Shown in pieces: positions 31,969 to 43,926 of a stretch of DNA of 64,000 nucleotides (positions are counted from its first letter, which is position 1; every line of letters starts with the position of its first letter). A program made the position numbers and the translations under genes. Source of the stretch: Rehmannia glutinosa (Eukaryota; Streptophyta; Magnoliopsida; Lamiales; Orobanchaceae); assembly GCA_016081115.2 (NCBI GenBank), contig CM071928.1, positions 60,581,950 through 60,645,949 of the forward strand. The letters run 5' to 3'. A model generated the notes under the pieces. The model had not been told where the DNA came from, did not search any database, and was given only the letters and a program-made list of their open reading frames with translations.

Positions 31969-32441
31969 CAGTGGCGGATCTAGGATTTTGAAAATGGGGG
32001 TGCCATAGATATTAAAAAAATGTGCATATAAATATTATTTAATATTTAAAGCACAAAATACTGTTTAAAATTTTGTAAAAGTTGATCATGCAAACGGTAC
32101 ATGAAAAATTAATACAAATATATAAAAGAAATAATTAGAGCAATTAAGAAAACAGAAGACAACACAACATAGTTTTGGTAATATTATTGATATTATTAGA
32201 TAATTTTTATGATATTTTTAGTTTTTTAGGTTTTGACTTTTGATTTATTTATTCAAGCTGTCAATTCAATCTTTTAATTGTTGAAATTTTATTGTGGGGA
32301 TTTGTATTATTTTATTTGGAATTCTCTATTTTTGTTTTTGGGTAAAATAGAGGTACAAGTGTATCATTATTTCTTTTTTTACTAAAAGATATTATTGGAT
32401 TATTAGTTGTACCCCCAAATTTGTACATAGATCCGCCAGTG
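31969..32441. mobile_element. hAT-like element nested in the Mutator-like element (8-bp TSD cacccaac)
   Basis: The ends CAGTGGCGGATC and GATCCGCCAGTG are inverted with one mismatch. An exact 8-bp duplication, cacccaac, lies at 31,961-31,968 and 32,442-32,449. An 8-bp duplication and CA(G/C)TG ends are typical of hAT. It is 473 bp, non-coding. Confidence 0.8.
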
Positions 32442-32534
32442 CACCCAACTCTATTTTACAAACCCATCTAATTACTAAATATACCACACCTATATTTTCA
32501 ATTTTACCCTCCAAACTAAAAAACCCTAACTTAA

Positions 32535-33095
32535 AAAATCAGCTTTTTTCGGGAAAAAAGAAAAACAATTTTTTTTGGGGAAAAAAAAGTTGTTTCCAGC
32601 GTTTTTGGGAAAAAAACAGCTTTTTTCGGGAAAAAAAGCGGGAAAAAATCAACTTTTTTGGGAAAAAACAGCTTTTTCTCGGAAAAAAAGCTGGAAAAAT
32701 CAGCTTTTTTTTCGAAAAACAAAGGTGGAAATTATCAGCTTTTTTCGGGGAACACAAGCTGTTTCCAGCGTTTTTTGGAAAAAACAGATTTTTTCGGAAA
32801 AGAAAAGCTGGAAATAATCAGTTTTTTTGGGGAAAAAGGATAAACAACTTTTTTTGGGATTTTGGAAAAAAATAGCTTTTACTCGGAAAAAAAAAGCTGG
32901 AAAAAACTAGCTTTTTTCGAGAAAAAAAAAAGCTATTTCCAGCGTTTTTCTGAAAAAAAAAAAACAGTTTTTTTCGGAAAAAATAAGCTAGAAAAAATCA
33001 GCTTTTCTCGAAAAAAAAAACTGGAAACAATCAGCTTTTTTTGGGAAAAAGAGAAACAGCTTTTTTTGGGAAAAATATATGTTTCCAGCGTTTAA
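32535..33095. repeat. Palindromic minisatellite of A-run/T-run units
   Basis: About twenty degenerate units of the form cagcttttttcgggaaaaaa tile this stretch with variable A and T tracts. Each unit is nearly self-complementary. Open frames here, rich in Lys/Phe/Ser, are by-products of the repeat. Confidence 0.8.
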
Positions 33096-34049
33096 AGGGA
33101 TGTATTTACACTGTTTTATTTTATTAAGGGTATCATAGTCTTTTTAACTTATGGCATTTTTGTAAATATTGGGAGTGTGGTGTATTAATCAAATCTTGAG
33201 GGGCAAATAGCGCCACCCTTTATCAAATTAAGATAAATTAAAAATATGTGTAACTAAATAAAGCCAAAAAAACATTATTTTCCACTTTTAGGTGAAAACA
33301 GAGCCTATGACTCTGTTTTCTAATAACTTTGAGAAAATAACATTGCAAGGACGGTTTTCTAATTACTTTTTTTTTTCTTTTTGTAAAAATAGTCTGAATT
33401 CTGAAATTCTAAATTAATAAGAGTTTTACAATGTAAATTATATTTATACATTCCCGAATAGCTTCATGAATTTATTATATACAATAAAAGTTTTAATTCA
33501 CTTATATTATACCTTGTACATACGATAATTAAAAAATATTTTTATTCTCCGTAGTTATTTTAAAGTTTGCTAGGTCGATCGATGATGGCATTTTGAAATA
33601 ATCAATACGTTACCAGGTTGAAATCCTTAATTCCTAGTAGGTAAATATGAGACAAAAAAAGTCCGTCTTTCAATATTTATGAGTATGTTATGAATATTTA
33701 TTAAAAAATAAAATAAAAAAGTCGGCAAACAATATGAAAATAATTTAATATATGAACTCGTAGACGTAGGTGTAAAATACGAATATAAATTAATTATCCG
33801 GAAATAAAAATAAGACTTTAATATTATTTTTTATATGAATTGTATTTATATTTATGGTTGAAATATAAAAATTAATTTAAGTATTTTACATTAATTATTT
33901 TATAATTATAATATAAAATCAGGGTAATTATTAGAAAACACAACCACGGACTCTGTTTCAACCTAAAAGAGGAAAATATTCTTTTTTGGCATTATATAGT
34001 TACATGTGTTTTTAATTTACCTTAATTTGATAAATTGCCCAAAAATCAG

Positions 34050-34594
34050 CGAATAGGGAAGAAAAGATGACAAACGATTTTCTATTCCAAACTATGTATC
34101 ATCTCTAGTCCCAAATATCATCCATATATGATACAAGTCAAGTGTATTGATGACGTCATTAATTTACACATGGTGTGTATTTAATATATTTGAAATATGA
34201 AATGAAACACTTTGGAATAAAGGATCAAAACTCGGGGAAAATAGAGTGTTTTGTTTAACATATTAAAATGCATATTAAGTATTGACTTTAGTTCCGAATA
34301 ATTTGTTGTTTAGTAAGTAATAGTATAAAGTTATAGTAATTTGCTTGTTCCCTGTCTGATTTTATGGTACACTTGGAGGGAGAGAAATACATGCAAACAT
34401 GTAAGATTTGAAATTTAGTTACACCAGAATTATTAGGAAGGTCAAAGGTGGAGGCTCATTTGCAATTGTTGTTCCAAGAGTAAATGTTATCAAAAGAAAC
34501 ATTGGAGTGGATTTCTCCACAAAATCACATCTACTAATTTGTCTTCTGGCTGCTGTAGGACATTGCATTTTGTTTCTGTTTTTTGGCACAAACC
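34050..34594. other. Intergenic, AT-rich; no feature recognised
   Basis: A short open piece near 34,408-34,602 precedes the RNase H-like fragment and could be its decayed upstream part, but no motif is visible. Confidence 0.35.
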
Positions 34595-35030
34595 CCTATT
34601 AATAGTTTCAAGCTTAACATTGATGGGGTCATTTAAAGTCAGTTCTCAAGAGGCTGGTGTAGGAGGCATTGGAATGGCAATGTACTTTGGGCGTCTAGTG
34701 CTCCTTCTCAACCCTGTTCTTGTGCTTTAACCACTGAATGTAAAGCATTGGAACTGGTTTTGGCTTTATTACCTCCACAGTTCAGAGATCACTAATTTAT
34801 TATTAAATCAGATTCTTCAGTCCTTATATCTATACTTTCACACAATTTTCTAGGTCATTGGATGGTCCGAAATACCATTGTGCAAATTCAGAATTCTCTA
34901 CAAATGATGTCTGGATATCAATTCCAGCATATTTTCAGAGAAATGAACCAGCCTGCTAAGAATTGGCTAAAGGATGTAATCCGCAGAATTAATCAATCTT
35001 TGGTCCTACCAATCTGCCTACATTTATCAA
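34595..35030 (+). pseudogene. RNase H-like (RVT_3-type) fragment, decayed
   Basis: Read across two or three frames, the plus strand gives FKLNIDG, then AGVGGIGMAMYFG, TECKALELVLAL, IIKSDSSVLIS and finally FREMNQPAK. These are the D...E...D blocks and the HxxREGNxxAD-like end of the RNase H-like domain found in plant LINEs and related host genes. Stops and frameshifts show it is a remnant. Confidence 0.6.
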
Positions 35031-35334
35031 ACTTTAATGCTTCAGATGAAGGAATTATACCAATGATTTCTGAATCCAAGTCAGTTCATATCAAGAGATT
35101 CCAAATGGGCAAGGCCACAAAATATTACGTTGCAATGACACTAAAGTTTCAAAAAAAGTATTCATTTTCATATAATTCCTCACAGAATACATTGTATCAT
35201 AACTGGACAATTTGTTTAGCTGTCATACTAGGTATTCAATTTTCCTTATTTTACATTATACTTATAGTACCCCTTTTTTGGGGTGTGTATTAAAGATTTT
35301 TACAAAATTATGGATGTGCAATCTAGAGTAAGTT

Positions 35335-38300
35335 TTAAGTAGTCAATGCATCAGGCAAATTGGTCGGACACCCTAGCACCTTACCACCAACATCAGGGAA
35401 GTTTTCATGTTCGGGCAACGGTTTTACCTTTCCATCAATGTCTACTTCCACTGGATATTTTAGGATGTGCCCTTGTAATGGAGTGAAGCGCTCAGCTGCG
35501 TATCTCTTCCAGTTTTCGTCTGCAACACTATTCACATACTTTACGCACTCCAAGTTTTTGGGATCCTTGAAACAATTATCAATACTTCCAATGTGCTCGG
35601 CCCAAAGTGACATTCGGTATCCATATATCTGCAAATATATATAATATTTAGATGGATAGTTTCAATTTTCATTAGGATAATTACAAAAGACCCCCTGAGG
35701 TTTGGGGTAATTACAAAAAATCTAGAGATCTATCAAAATTACAACAAAAAAAACCCTCATGTTTGATTATGTCTTAAATTAAAGGGGGGTAACTGTGATA
35801 TTTTTATAAATATCATGAGTTAATTATAAAAGAACCTCTGAGGTTTGGGCTAACTGAAATGTTTCTTTTTTGCTTATGAAGGGGAAAATGTAAAACAGAA
35901 TCAAATCTCAAGGGTGTTTCTACAATTTTCAAAAATCTCTGGGTGTTTTGGTAACTAACCCAAACCTTAAGGGTTTATTTTTTTTAATAATTATCCCTAG
36001 TTTTAATTTTCATTTTCTATAAAAATAAATGAATTTTGTCAAATATGTATTGTTAAGGTGGCAAAACTTGAGCTCAAGCACGTGATTATGATAAGCCAGG
36101 TTACATAATTTAATATACGGGATTTTCTTTTCTTTTTCTTTATGAAATGAGAAAGTCATAATAAAAGATGCAACAAGAGAAACCTGGCCACATGGATGTT
36201 CCTTCTTCTTAGTCCAGGTGTAATGGGGTTGATAAGCGCCCATGGCAATCTCCGTATCTCTAGAGCCAGCCATAGATCGTTGGTTAATGTTGGCAGAACC
36301 AAGTATAACGTACTCATCATCGACTATCATTCCCTTGGCATGTACATAAATCATAAATCGCCGAAATTTTTTTGAAGGTATATCCTGGCAATAGTTCCAA
36401 TTAAACTTAACTTCATTAAAAAAATAGCTTAAAATAGTAAATGCACAAATTCGGAAATGACTGACAACTGCGAAGAAAAATTAAGCAGGGGAGTTGCATG
36501 CCATTCAAAAATGTGTGAAGTGATTGGTTTTTAATTTATGATGGTTAAGTATGCGGGCATTGAAATTCTTGTTTGGCTTGATCTTAGCATATTCTAAAAA
36601 ATAAACTAAATTGGCAAATTATTGCCATGGTAACACAAGGGCCGAGGTAAAAACAAAGGTATGTTATGATGAAAATAGTTACTAAACATTTTGTATATCT
36701 TGAATTGAGATCTCTAAGTTTTTCAAGGAAAAAAAAGCAGCAGGAACACAAGAGTAATTGAAATAAAACTATGAATGACTTGTTTCCAATTTTTACATCC
36801 GTGCATGCACTGTAGCCATAACTTTTCGTATTTTAGTATTCAATTGTTGTACTCGCTTCACATCTCCACGTATGTCAATCTAAAGATAGGTCAGTTTAGA
36901 ACATCTTGCTTTAATATAAAACCGTTTCCATGCGATAATTAGATGTTTTATATATGTTATGCAGTCTGGTAATTCAATAGAAGCAATAGTAAGATGGACA
37001 ATTACTGGAAAAAAAAGTAGCCAAAATATAAGTAAAAAATGAGGGCAATTACTGCATTTCCATTGGATGATGTTTGGCCGTTACTATTTGATTCTTCGTC
37101 ATGACATTCCTCTCGATTGCCAAGACAGTAGAAATTTAAGTAGTCAGTTGGATGTGCATTTTCAAGTTGCGCGGATTTGATCTCTTGAGCAATAATATCA
37201 TACATCATTTGCATTGTTTGTCCCTACAAGAGTGAATAACACAAGTGTAGAGAACATAGCCTAGAAATGTGTACTTTATTTAAAACAATATGAATGGTAG
37301 AGTTACTTTTCTACATTACCTGCCAATAAAGGATTTCTTGTACAGAGGCAGAATCTGGAGCCCCCTCTGGCCACATGGGGATAACAACATAAACAGTGAA
37401 TCTCTCATTTGCCCTTATTTTACTGGCAATCTTTAGTGCCAGTTCCATTGGGATTAAATTGTCAGCACCTAGGAAAAACAAATATACGATATAAATGCAA
37501 GAAAAATATCTGAGAATGGTTAATCACAATAAAGTTTATTTAGCTAATGGTTTGGTCTACTTCATATTACATTTAACTAAAGGTAGGTAAAAATAGAAAT
37601 ACAAAATAATTAGGCTAAACATAATTGAAGCATGTCTTGCTTGTTATCTTGATTAGCCACCTAAGCTCGACTCATTTACTCAATTATTAGGTAGTATTGT
37701 AGCCAAAAGAGATAGTTCTAGCTATTTCTTCAGGAGATTTCTAAATCGTATATCATAATGCACTTCAAATCAATTAATGCTACCAAATATAAGGATATTG
37801 GTGAGTAATCAAGTCAACATAAATTTTTGAGAAGCAATTAACCTGCATTTTTGTAGGAGGGCCAAGCGAAAGATGACCCAAGGAAATATTGGTTCTCAAT
37901 GTATATGAAATGTTGAGCAGATCTTATTGCCTGGATATAAGCCATTTGAATGCTCCTATCTATCACCAGGTGTTTTTCCCATACTAGGTTCTGAAATAAA
38001 GAGAATTTGCAAGAACTTATTTGCTAGCAGATTAAAGAAGAATGTAGTATAAGCTAGTTCATGGTGATTGAACTAGACAGTGGAAACATGGAAGTTTAGA
38101 AAACCAATATTGAAGGTTTAGGCGTACTTGTTCCTCAGCTGCATGGACATTTTTGGGAAATCCTTTTAGTGATCCTGAGTCTATGGACCGGAAAACCTGT
38201 TGACATAAATAAGAAGATCAAGATTTTGCCACCTCATGTCAAACAAAAAAGCTTTTCTTTAGTAAACCATTCATAACCTGAACATGCCAGTTTTCGGGAT

Positions 38301-41300
38301 CATCTTCCTTAGAAACCCATAATGAAGGATGATCATTTGGAACAGTTTCGGAAGGACTAGTAATCCAAGAAATCCGTTCAATCTTAAGTAAAGCATCATC
38401 ATGCCAACGTGATATTTTTTTAAACCGCCGTCCAAACTCGGACCATTTAGTGGCTTTTTTCCACCGTTGCTCAAAGTTTGTGAGCACATCATAAGCAGCC
38501 GGGCCTTCAATTTTGCAATGCAAATCATGCCATGGCTGTCTTGGGCCCTTCTTTCCTGGCTATTGAAAAATATATATACAAAAATTATATGAGAAAGTTT
38601 ATAGCGCAAGGGAAAATAAGATGACGACCAACCACTAACATGTTTGTCATCAATTTTATTGCAAATCTACACAATGGTGTAGGAAAAGATTACCAGATTC
38701 ATGTCAAGTCTTCCTTTACAACAAAGTGAAGCAATGTGCCAAAAAGAATGAATTGGAATTCATTCCCTTTCCATGACGGAGGTGCACAAATGAAATAATC
38801 ATGTATCATGGCACGTAAGAAGAACTATGACAAAATTCCTTCATGTAATACAGAGATTTTATTGCATTATGTACGTCTTCTTTTTAAAACATAAGTTCTA
38901 AACCAAATGTGCATATAAAGCACTTTGGAAAAAGTAATATATTTTTGTTATGCACAAGAATGAAAAAGAAAACAAAAATTCCTTTAACAGATGAGATCTA
39001 GGAAGAATTACAAAACCTTGTCATTTTGATCACTTATCCCCAATCCAATTTCTTTGAAAAATGGTAAGTGCATTACTGAAAGAACAAATAATTGCAAGCA
39101 ATAAGAGATTTCAAATACAGCAGTTGCTTACAGGAAATGTTGGATTATGATAATCATCTGCAAAGACCGTGTCGAGATCACGAAATAATCGATGTTCAGG
39201 TGTATCATACCGTCCATCACAGAGGTCTAGACCACCAATGAATGCAGTTACCTTCCGGTTATTGCCATAGTCTTGGGTGTCCACAATAACACATTTCTGA
39301 TGATGAGTATAAAGAGTTCCAACAACCTAAATACAACACAAAAGGTAACCAAACATTGAGTAACCTCATCTTATTTTCAATAAAGATTAAGTAACCAAAC
39401 ATCCAAGTAATAGGATTAGTTGAGCACAGCCATATATGTTTTAATATTACTGCAAACTACAAAAATATTAAACCATTACTAAAAGTGAAATTTTGAATAC
39501 AAAAATAAAGCATGCCTGTTGCTTGAAAATGCTGAGCTTACTGCTTGCATAACGAGGGGCCAGCACGCACGTGACAGAGGAGTGCTTGAAAAACTTCCGA
39601 GTTTCTTCGTCATGAGTTTGCATCACTCCTTCCTGCATTTGAAAATCAACTTACAGATTAAAAAGAGTACCTCACACCTATAGCCAATGAAGCAGATGAA
39701 TATATATTTTAGAAGAAAATTACATATTAAAATAATACATAAGCCAACGAGACAGAAGAGAGAATACTTTTAATGAAAATTAACATGCCCTGAAACAGAC
39801 TTTTCATTTTTCGGCAATTGCCTGAATCACCAAAAAATATATAAAAAAAAAAAGGGATAAAAGAAACAGTGGCAGTCCCATGAACAATTTGCAAACACCC
39901 AATTACTTTCATGCACATTTCTCACAGGTGATCAAATTCTGCATTTAAATCCAAAAATCCAGATACATAACAATCATCCAAGACCCCTCTATTCAATATA
40001 TCACATTTCTAAAACTGAACTTTAGTTTATGATCAAAATTCAAAGGCCATAACTCCACCAAACACTATCGGAATAATCATCAAACAATTTATACCAATAA
40101 CTTCTACATACATACTACAACAAATTAACAATAGAAAAAACCAAATTCCATACCGTTTTAAAAAAGAACTTGTTGTGTGAAGTCTTATCATCCCAAACCA
40201 ACAACAAGACTCTCACCCCTTCTTGAGACTTGTACTTGAGCAACTCCCCAAATTCAAATCCCCTCCATTTGGCAATGGTTTAGTAGGCTCCCTCACCAAC
40301 TTCACCTTATGATAAATCGACCAGCCAACAATATAAACCAAGTGGTGTGCCTCCAAAATCGAATGGCATATATCCTCCCAACACTTATGGTGCTCAAAAT
40401 TTCTCCCCTCATTTAACTGGATATCAGGCAACATCCCGTCAATAACATGTGCATCTTGATAAAGGGTAACTTTTCCTCCATGCCGCCACGGAAAATAACT
40501 TTGCTTCAATCCATAATTTTCTGAAATGCTGTAAATGGGATTTTTGTGGCATGGAGTGAATGTCATTTGCAATCTGATTGCAGTTTCAGGTTTTGGGGGC
40601 TTTCCATATGATCCTATCACCGGAAACCATTCGTCGATAAGCTCACCTGCAGCAATTCTGTTTGCCGGCACAGAAGCAACACCAATGAGTTCAGCTCCAA
40701 ACATGTCATTGTCTTTGACCTCAAATTCGACCTGTATTATTCGCTAAAATGTTAGAATTTGTGATCTGGGAAATTTGAAATTCCAGTCAATTATAACAAG
40801 TTTTTCATAAAACAAAAATGCTACTAATCCATAAATGATAAATGACAAACTATCATGAATACAAGTGAAAAGTTTAAAAGGAAAAAACATTTTCTAGTGA
40901 AAGATATAAAATCAGCTGAATTAATTGCACAGAGTTAACATAGAAAACTACTAAGTATAGATTCGAATTACATTTTACCCAATCTTTCTTTTGCTGAAGT
41001 TTTATTCGACAGATTTCTGAATTAATTATACAAAACTCAAATGGACTTTTATAATCACCTGAGAAACCGGGTGAGCTAAGGGGATCTTGAAATGCTCATT
41101 CCAAACCGGATTCTGCGAATTGGATATGACCCGGGTTCGGGCAACCCGGGCGGCGGCGAGACAAACCGTGACATAGGGATCGCTGGTAATGATTCTACGG
41201 TGGTGGTGATGATCCCGTCGGCCATTTTTGGTAAAAGGCTTGCGGCAGTCTAATGCGGTGACGCAGCGGCGGAGGCGCTCGGAGACTAAGTCCATGTTTG

Positions 41301-41382
41301 GCAGACATCGGGCTTCGATGATTTTGAGGTCGAGGTCGCCATGGAGGTAGATTATATTGTCCTCTGTATTATCGCCGGTCAT
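35335..41382 (-). CDS. Phospholipase D, delta type (ten coding exons; one frameshift)
   Basis: Exons on the minus strand: 41,382-41,059; 40,731-40,154; 39,632-39,516; 39,326-39,132; 38,559-38,278; 38,196-38,128; 37,990-37,843; 37,468-37,320; 37,223-37,053; 36,384-36,184; final 35,628-35,335 (the first carries the start codon, so ten introns, eleven segments). All junctions keep frame, for about 842 residues, close to Arabidopsis PLD-delta. An N-terminal C2 domain (HGDLDLKIIEARCLPNMD, ITSDPYVTV) binds calcium and lipid. HKD motif 1 is THHQKCVIVD and motif 2 is VHAKGMIVDDEYV. It hydrolyses phospholipids to phosphatidic acid at the plasma membrane in stress signalling. A single base is missing in a G run at 40,246-40,249 (between LNLG and ELLKYK), which would truncate the protein unless it is a sequence error. 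The intron after 39,516 has a GC donor. Confidence 0.9.
35674..35998. mobile_element. MITE-like element in the last phospholipase D intron
   Basis: The ends AGGATAATTAC and GTAATTATCCCT-like are inverted, with inner copies of ctgaggtttggg / cccaaaccttaag. It lies between exon segments 36,184 and 35,628. The target duplication is unclear. Confidence 0.55.
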
Positions 41383-41669
41383 CTTGTAATTAAAGAGATT
41401 GCAGGTGGGCCGCGGTGGCGAATGGAAAATTGAAAATTTTAATTTGGATTTTGGAGGTTGGCTTTAAAGAGCAGTTAAGAAGAAATGGAGTTTTGTCATT
41501 AAAAAAGATGACAGGTGGAGTGGAGAAACACATGATTTGAAATGTGAAGTCAAATTTTGTAAATGCTTAGCTGGCGAGTGGGAACGTGATCTGCACTGCT
41601 TTTTCTTTTTTCTTTTCTTTTTTTGTAATTTAAACAAATAATTAGGCGTATAAATGTATAATTATTAAT
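41383..41669. other. 5' flank of the phospholipase D gene
   Basis: The presumed 5' UTR and promoter read toward lower coordinates. I see no clear TATA box or named element. Confidence 0.3.
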
Positions 41670-42063
41670 GGCAAAATTGCAAAATTGGTCCATAACTATA
41701 GTGCGGCAGCAAAAGTTTTATAAAAATTACATTTTGTAAAAAGGTTTTGTAACTATAACAAACTCTCGATTTTGGTCATGCAAAATACACAATTTGTAAA
41801 ATAGTCATGCAACTATATGAAAAATCTCAATTTTGGTACTAATTTCATTGAATTTCAATCACATGAGCGGCGTTTGTAGTTCCCAAATTAGGATGACATT
41901 AGGACAAAAATTAAGATTTTTATACAGTACATGACTAGTATTCTGCTAACTATTCATTTTGCAGGATGTTTATGTAGTTACAAGATCTTTTGGGAAACTT
42001 AATTTTTACAGGACTTTTTTGCTACCGCCATATAATTACGGGACTAATTTTGCAATTTTAGCC
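41670..42063. mobile_element. MITE-like element with 24-bp TIRs (possible Mutator type)
   Basis: The ends GGCAAAATTGCAAAATTGGTCC and, in reverse, GGCTAAAATTGCAAAATTAGTC are near-identical inverted repeats. Flanks attattaat and agtagtaaa match at six of nine positions and may be a decayed 9-bp duplication. Interior repeats include attttgtaaaaaggttttg. Non-coding. Confidence 0.65.
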
Positions 42064-42866
42064 AGTAGTAAATAAAAGAGAATAAAGAATCTCACAAAGC
42101 ATATAAATGTTTTCCAGAAAATCGATAAATTGAATTAAAGAGTTTGGGTTGGATTGAACCCAAAAGAATTTACAAGTTTATGCCGCTTTTCGATATAGAA
42201 GTCCAGAAAGAATTGCTTTTTTTTAAGGAAATTGATATTTGTATTAGTACATTAAATATGCTTTTTGGAAAATAAATCCCATGAAGTCCATATTAGGACA
42301 ATATTCAAAATAATTTCCATTTTAACAATAAGAAATAAGAAAAATATACAATATAAACGTTTTCTTTTCTGTTTGTTGAAAAAAATATTTAAAACATAAT
42401 ATGGAAAATAAATAGAAATAAATGATTCGATTTGTAGGGACAAGTTTTGCCTGTTTTTAGTAAGTCGTTAACTACTATCATTGTGGCATCTCTATTTTAT
42501 TAACCTTCTTGTAGTGGTCTTTTTCGTGCTTACAATAATGCCAAAGTGTGTTTGTGTTTAAATTGGATCTTCTGAACACTGACAAGACAAACAAGGAAGA
42601 AGAGTTCATACAAATATAGAGAAAACGACATTAAAACAGCTAAGCTCCCATAAGGCCATAACATACAATAAAGGAAAATTTTCATCTCAAAGGCTTCATC
42701 AACCTTGTCTTTTACAATAATCATTTTTTGTAGAAATTTCATGAAAATAATCGAAATAGAGACCACATTGAGAAATCTAACTTAAAAAGTTCCCTATATG
42801 ATAACCAATAAATACCAGAATTATTAAGCATCTACTCTAATAATGTATAGCTTGAATAATTCTAAG
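42064..42866. other. Intergenic, AT-rich; no feature recognised
   Basis: Short open frames here (for example 42,766-42,530 on the minus strand) are hydrophobic and low-complexity and show no domain. Confidence 0.35.
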
Positions 42867-43240
42867 TAGGGGTGTAAATGAGTCGAGCCGGACATAATAC
42901 TGTTCAAACTTGTTTGAATTTTAATAGGGTTTTAAAAATTGTGTTTGAGCTTGATTTGATTATTAATCGAATCGAGTTCGAACGAGCTTAAGTCGAGACC
43001 AAACACGAATTGAGCTCGAGTAACTTGATATTTTTACATATATTTTATTCTTTTTTTTACTAATCGATTCGAGCTCGAGCCGAGTTTTACATCTTATCAA
43101 ACGGGAAAATGTGTTCAAACTTGGTTCGTTATGTTAACGAAACGGGCTCAAACGAGAGCTTTTAATGATTGATCTAGAACCAAGTATTGAATAGTTTGGT
43201 TCGTTTTTCAGCTTAAATTCGAAGTTGGTGTTTCATCTTC
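42867..43240 (+). mobile_element. hAT-type MITE fragment
   Basis: Starts TAGGGGTGTAAATGAGTCGAG and contains repeated gagctcgag / ctcgaac words, the pattern of a widespread plant hAT MITE type. The opposite end (expected ...CACCCCTA) was not found, so it is probably truncated. Confidence 0.45.
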
Positions 43241-43731
43241 TTCTGTATATCATAAATAATACTTAATGTATATTTTTTTAAAAAAACATTATTCAAATTT
43301 ATTTGACGTGTATCTATCAGAGGCAAATTGATTTTAGGCTCCATTTGGATGGAGGGATTTGAACTGTGATTTCAAATCCACAATAACAAATTCATTGAGG
43401 TTGTTTGGATTGAGTCATTCTATAATGGATTTCAAATCTTTAGAAGCTATTTTTTGAGTTATTTTGGAGGATTTTGAAATAATTATTGCACGGATATTTA
43501 CCAAAAGTTTTGCAGAGTAAGGATGTGATTGCAGATGTGATCACATTTACAATCACATGTAGCGGAATTTCGAAAACAGAAACAAGGCACAAGATATAAA
43601 AATTGTCTAGAAGCCAACAAGCTTGTAGACATGCCAATATGGCGAAACTTTCCACTAGTAAAATCGTTTGATTACGTATACAAAAATACTAAAACCAACT
43701 AGTAGAAAATCAACGAAAACCTCCTATCTAG

Positions 43732-43735
<4 letters not shown>

Positions 43736-43770
<35 letters not shown>
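43736..43770 (+). mobile_element. Poly(A)-only insertion with a 20-bp target duplication
   Basis: Thirty-five A residues lie between two exact copies of aaaacctcctatctagagta (43,716-43,735 and 43,771-43,790). The sister LTR has one copy and no A run. This is what target-primed reverse transcription would leave if copying stopped inside the poly(A) tail. Read-assembly artefact is the alternative. Confidence 0.65.
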
Positions 43771-43777
<7 letters not shown>

Positions 43778-43926
43778 CCTATCTAGAGTAGATCAGATCT
43801 ATGTAATTCAACTCATCCAACAATAGACATCTGTGGACTTTGGTAATCACAATACAAAAAACAATAGATGAAAAAGCTAACAAACACAACTGCAGGGCTG
43901 AATGTAATCTCAGATGTAGTCACATT

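Larger units (their letters stand above)
31908..33218. mobile_element. Mutator-like element nested in the TIR (9-bp TSD tttatcaaa)
   Basis: The ends GGTGGCGCTATTT and AAATAGCGCCACC are inverted, with similarity extending about 45 bp (tgattaat.caccaca). An exact 9-bp duplication, tttatcaaa, is at 31,899-31,907 and 33,219-33,227. It contains a hAT element and a palindromic minisatellite and has no transposase. Confidence 0.8.
31893..34040. mobile_element. Outer Mutator-like element with ~120-bp TIRs, itself invaded (9-bp TSD)
   Basis: The left TIR is 31,893-31,907 continued at 33,219-33,330; the right TIR is about 33,925-34,040. Both start GGGCAATTTATCAAATTAAG and stay similar for over 100 bp through the motif aaaacagag. 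The flanks gaaaatcag (31,884-31,892) and aaaaatcag (34,041-34,049) form a 9-bp duplication with one mismatch. The core, 33,330-33,920, is AT-rich and non-coding. Another element sits in its left TIR. Confidence 0.7.

Noticed and set aside
32531..33095. Lys/Phe-rich open frames on both strands
   Set aside because: Produced by the A-run/T-run minisatellite; the same repeat gives frames in all directions.
35335..41382. Calling the phospholipase D a pseudogene
   Set aside because: Only one lesion was found, in a G run, while all splice sites, both HKD motifs and the C2 domain are intact; a sequence error is at least as likely.
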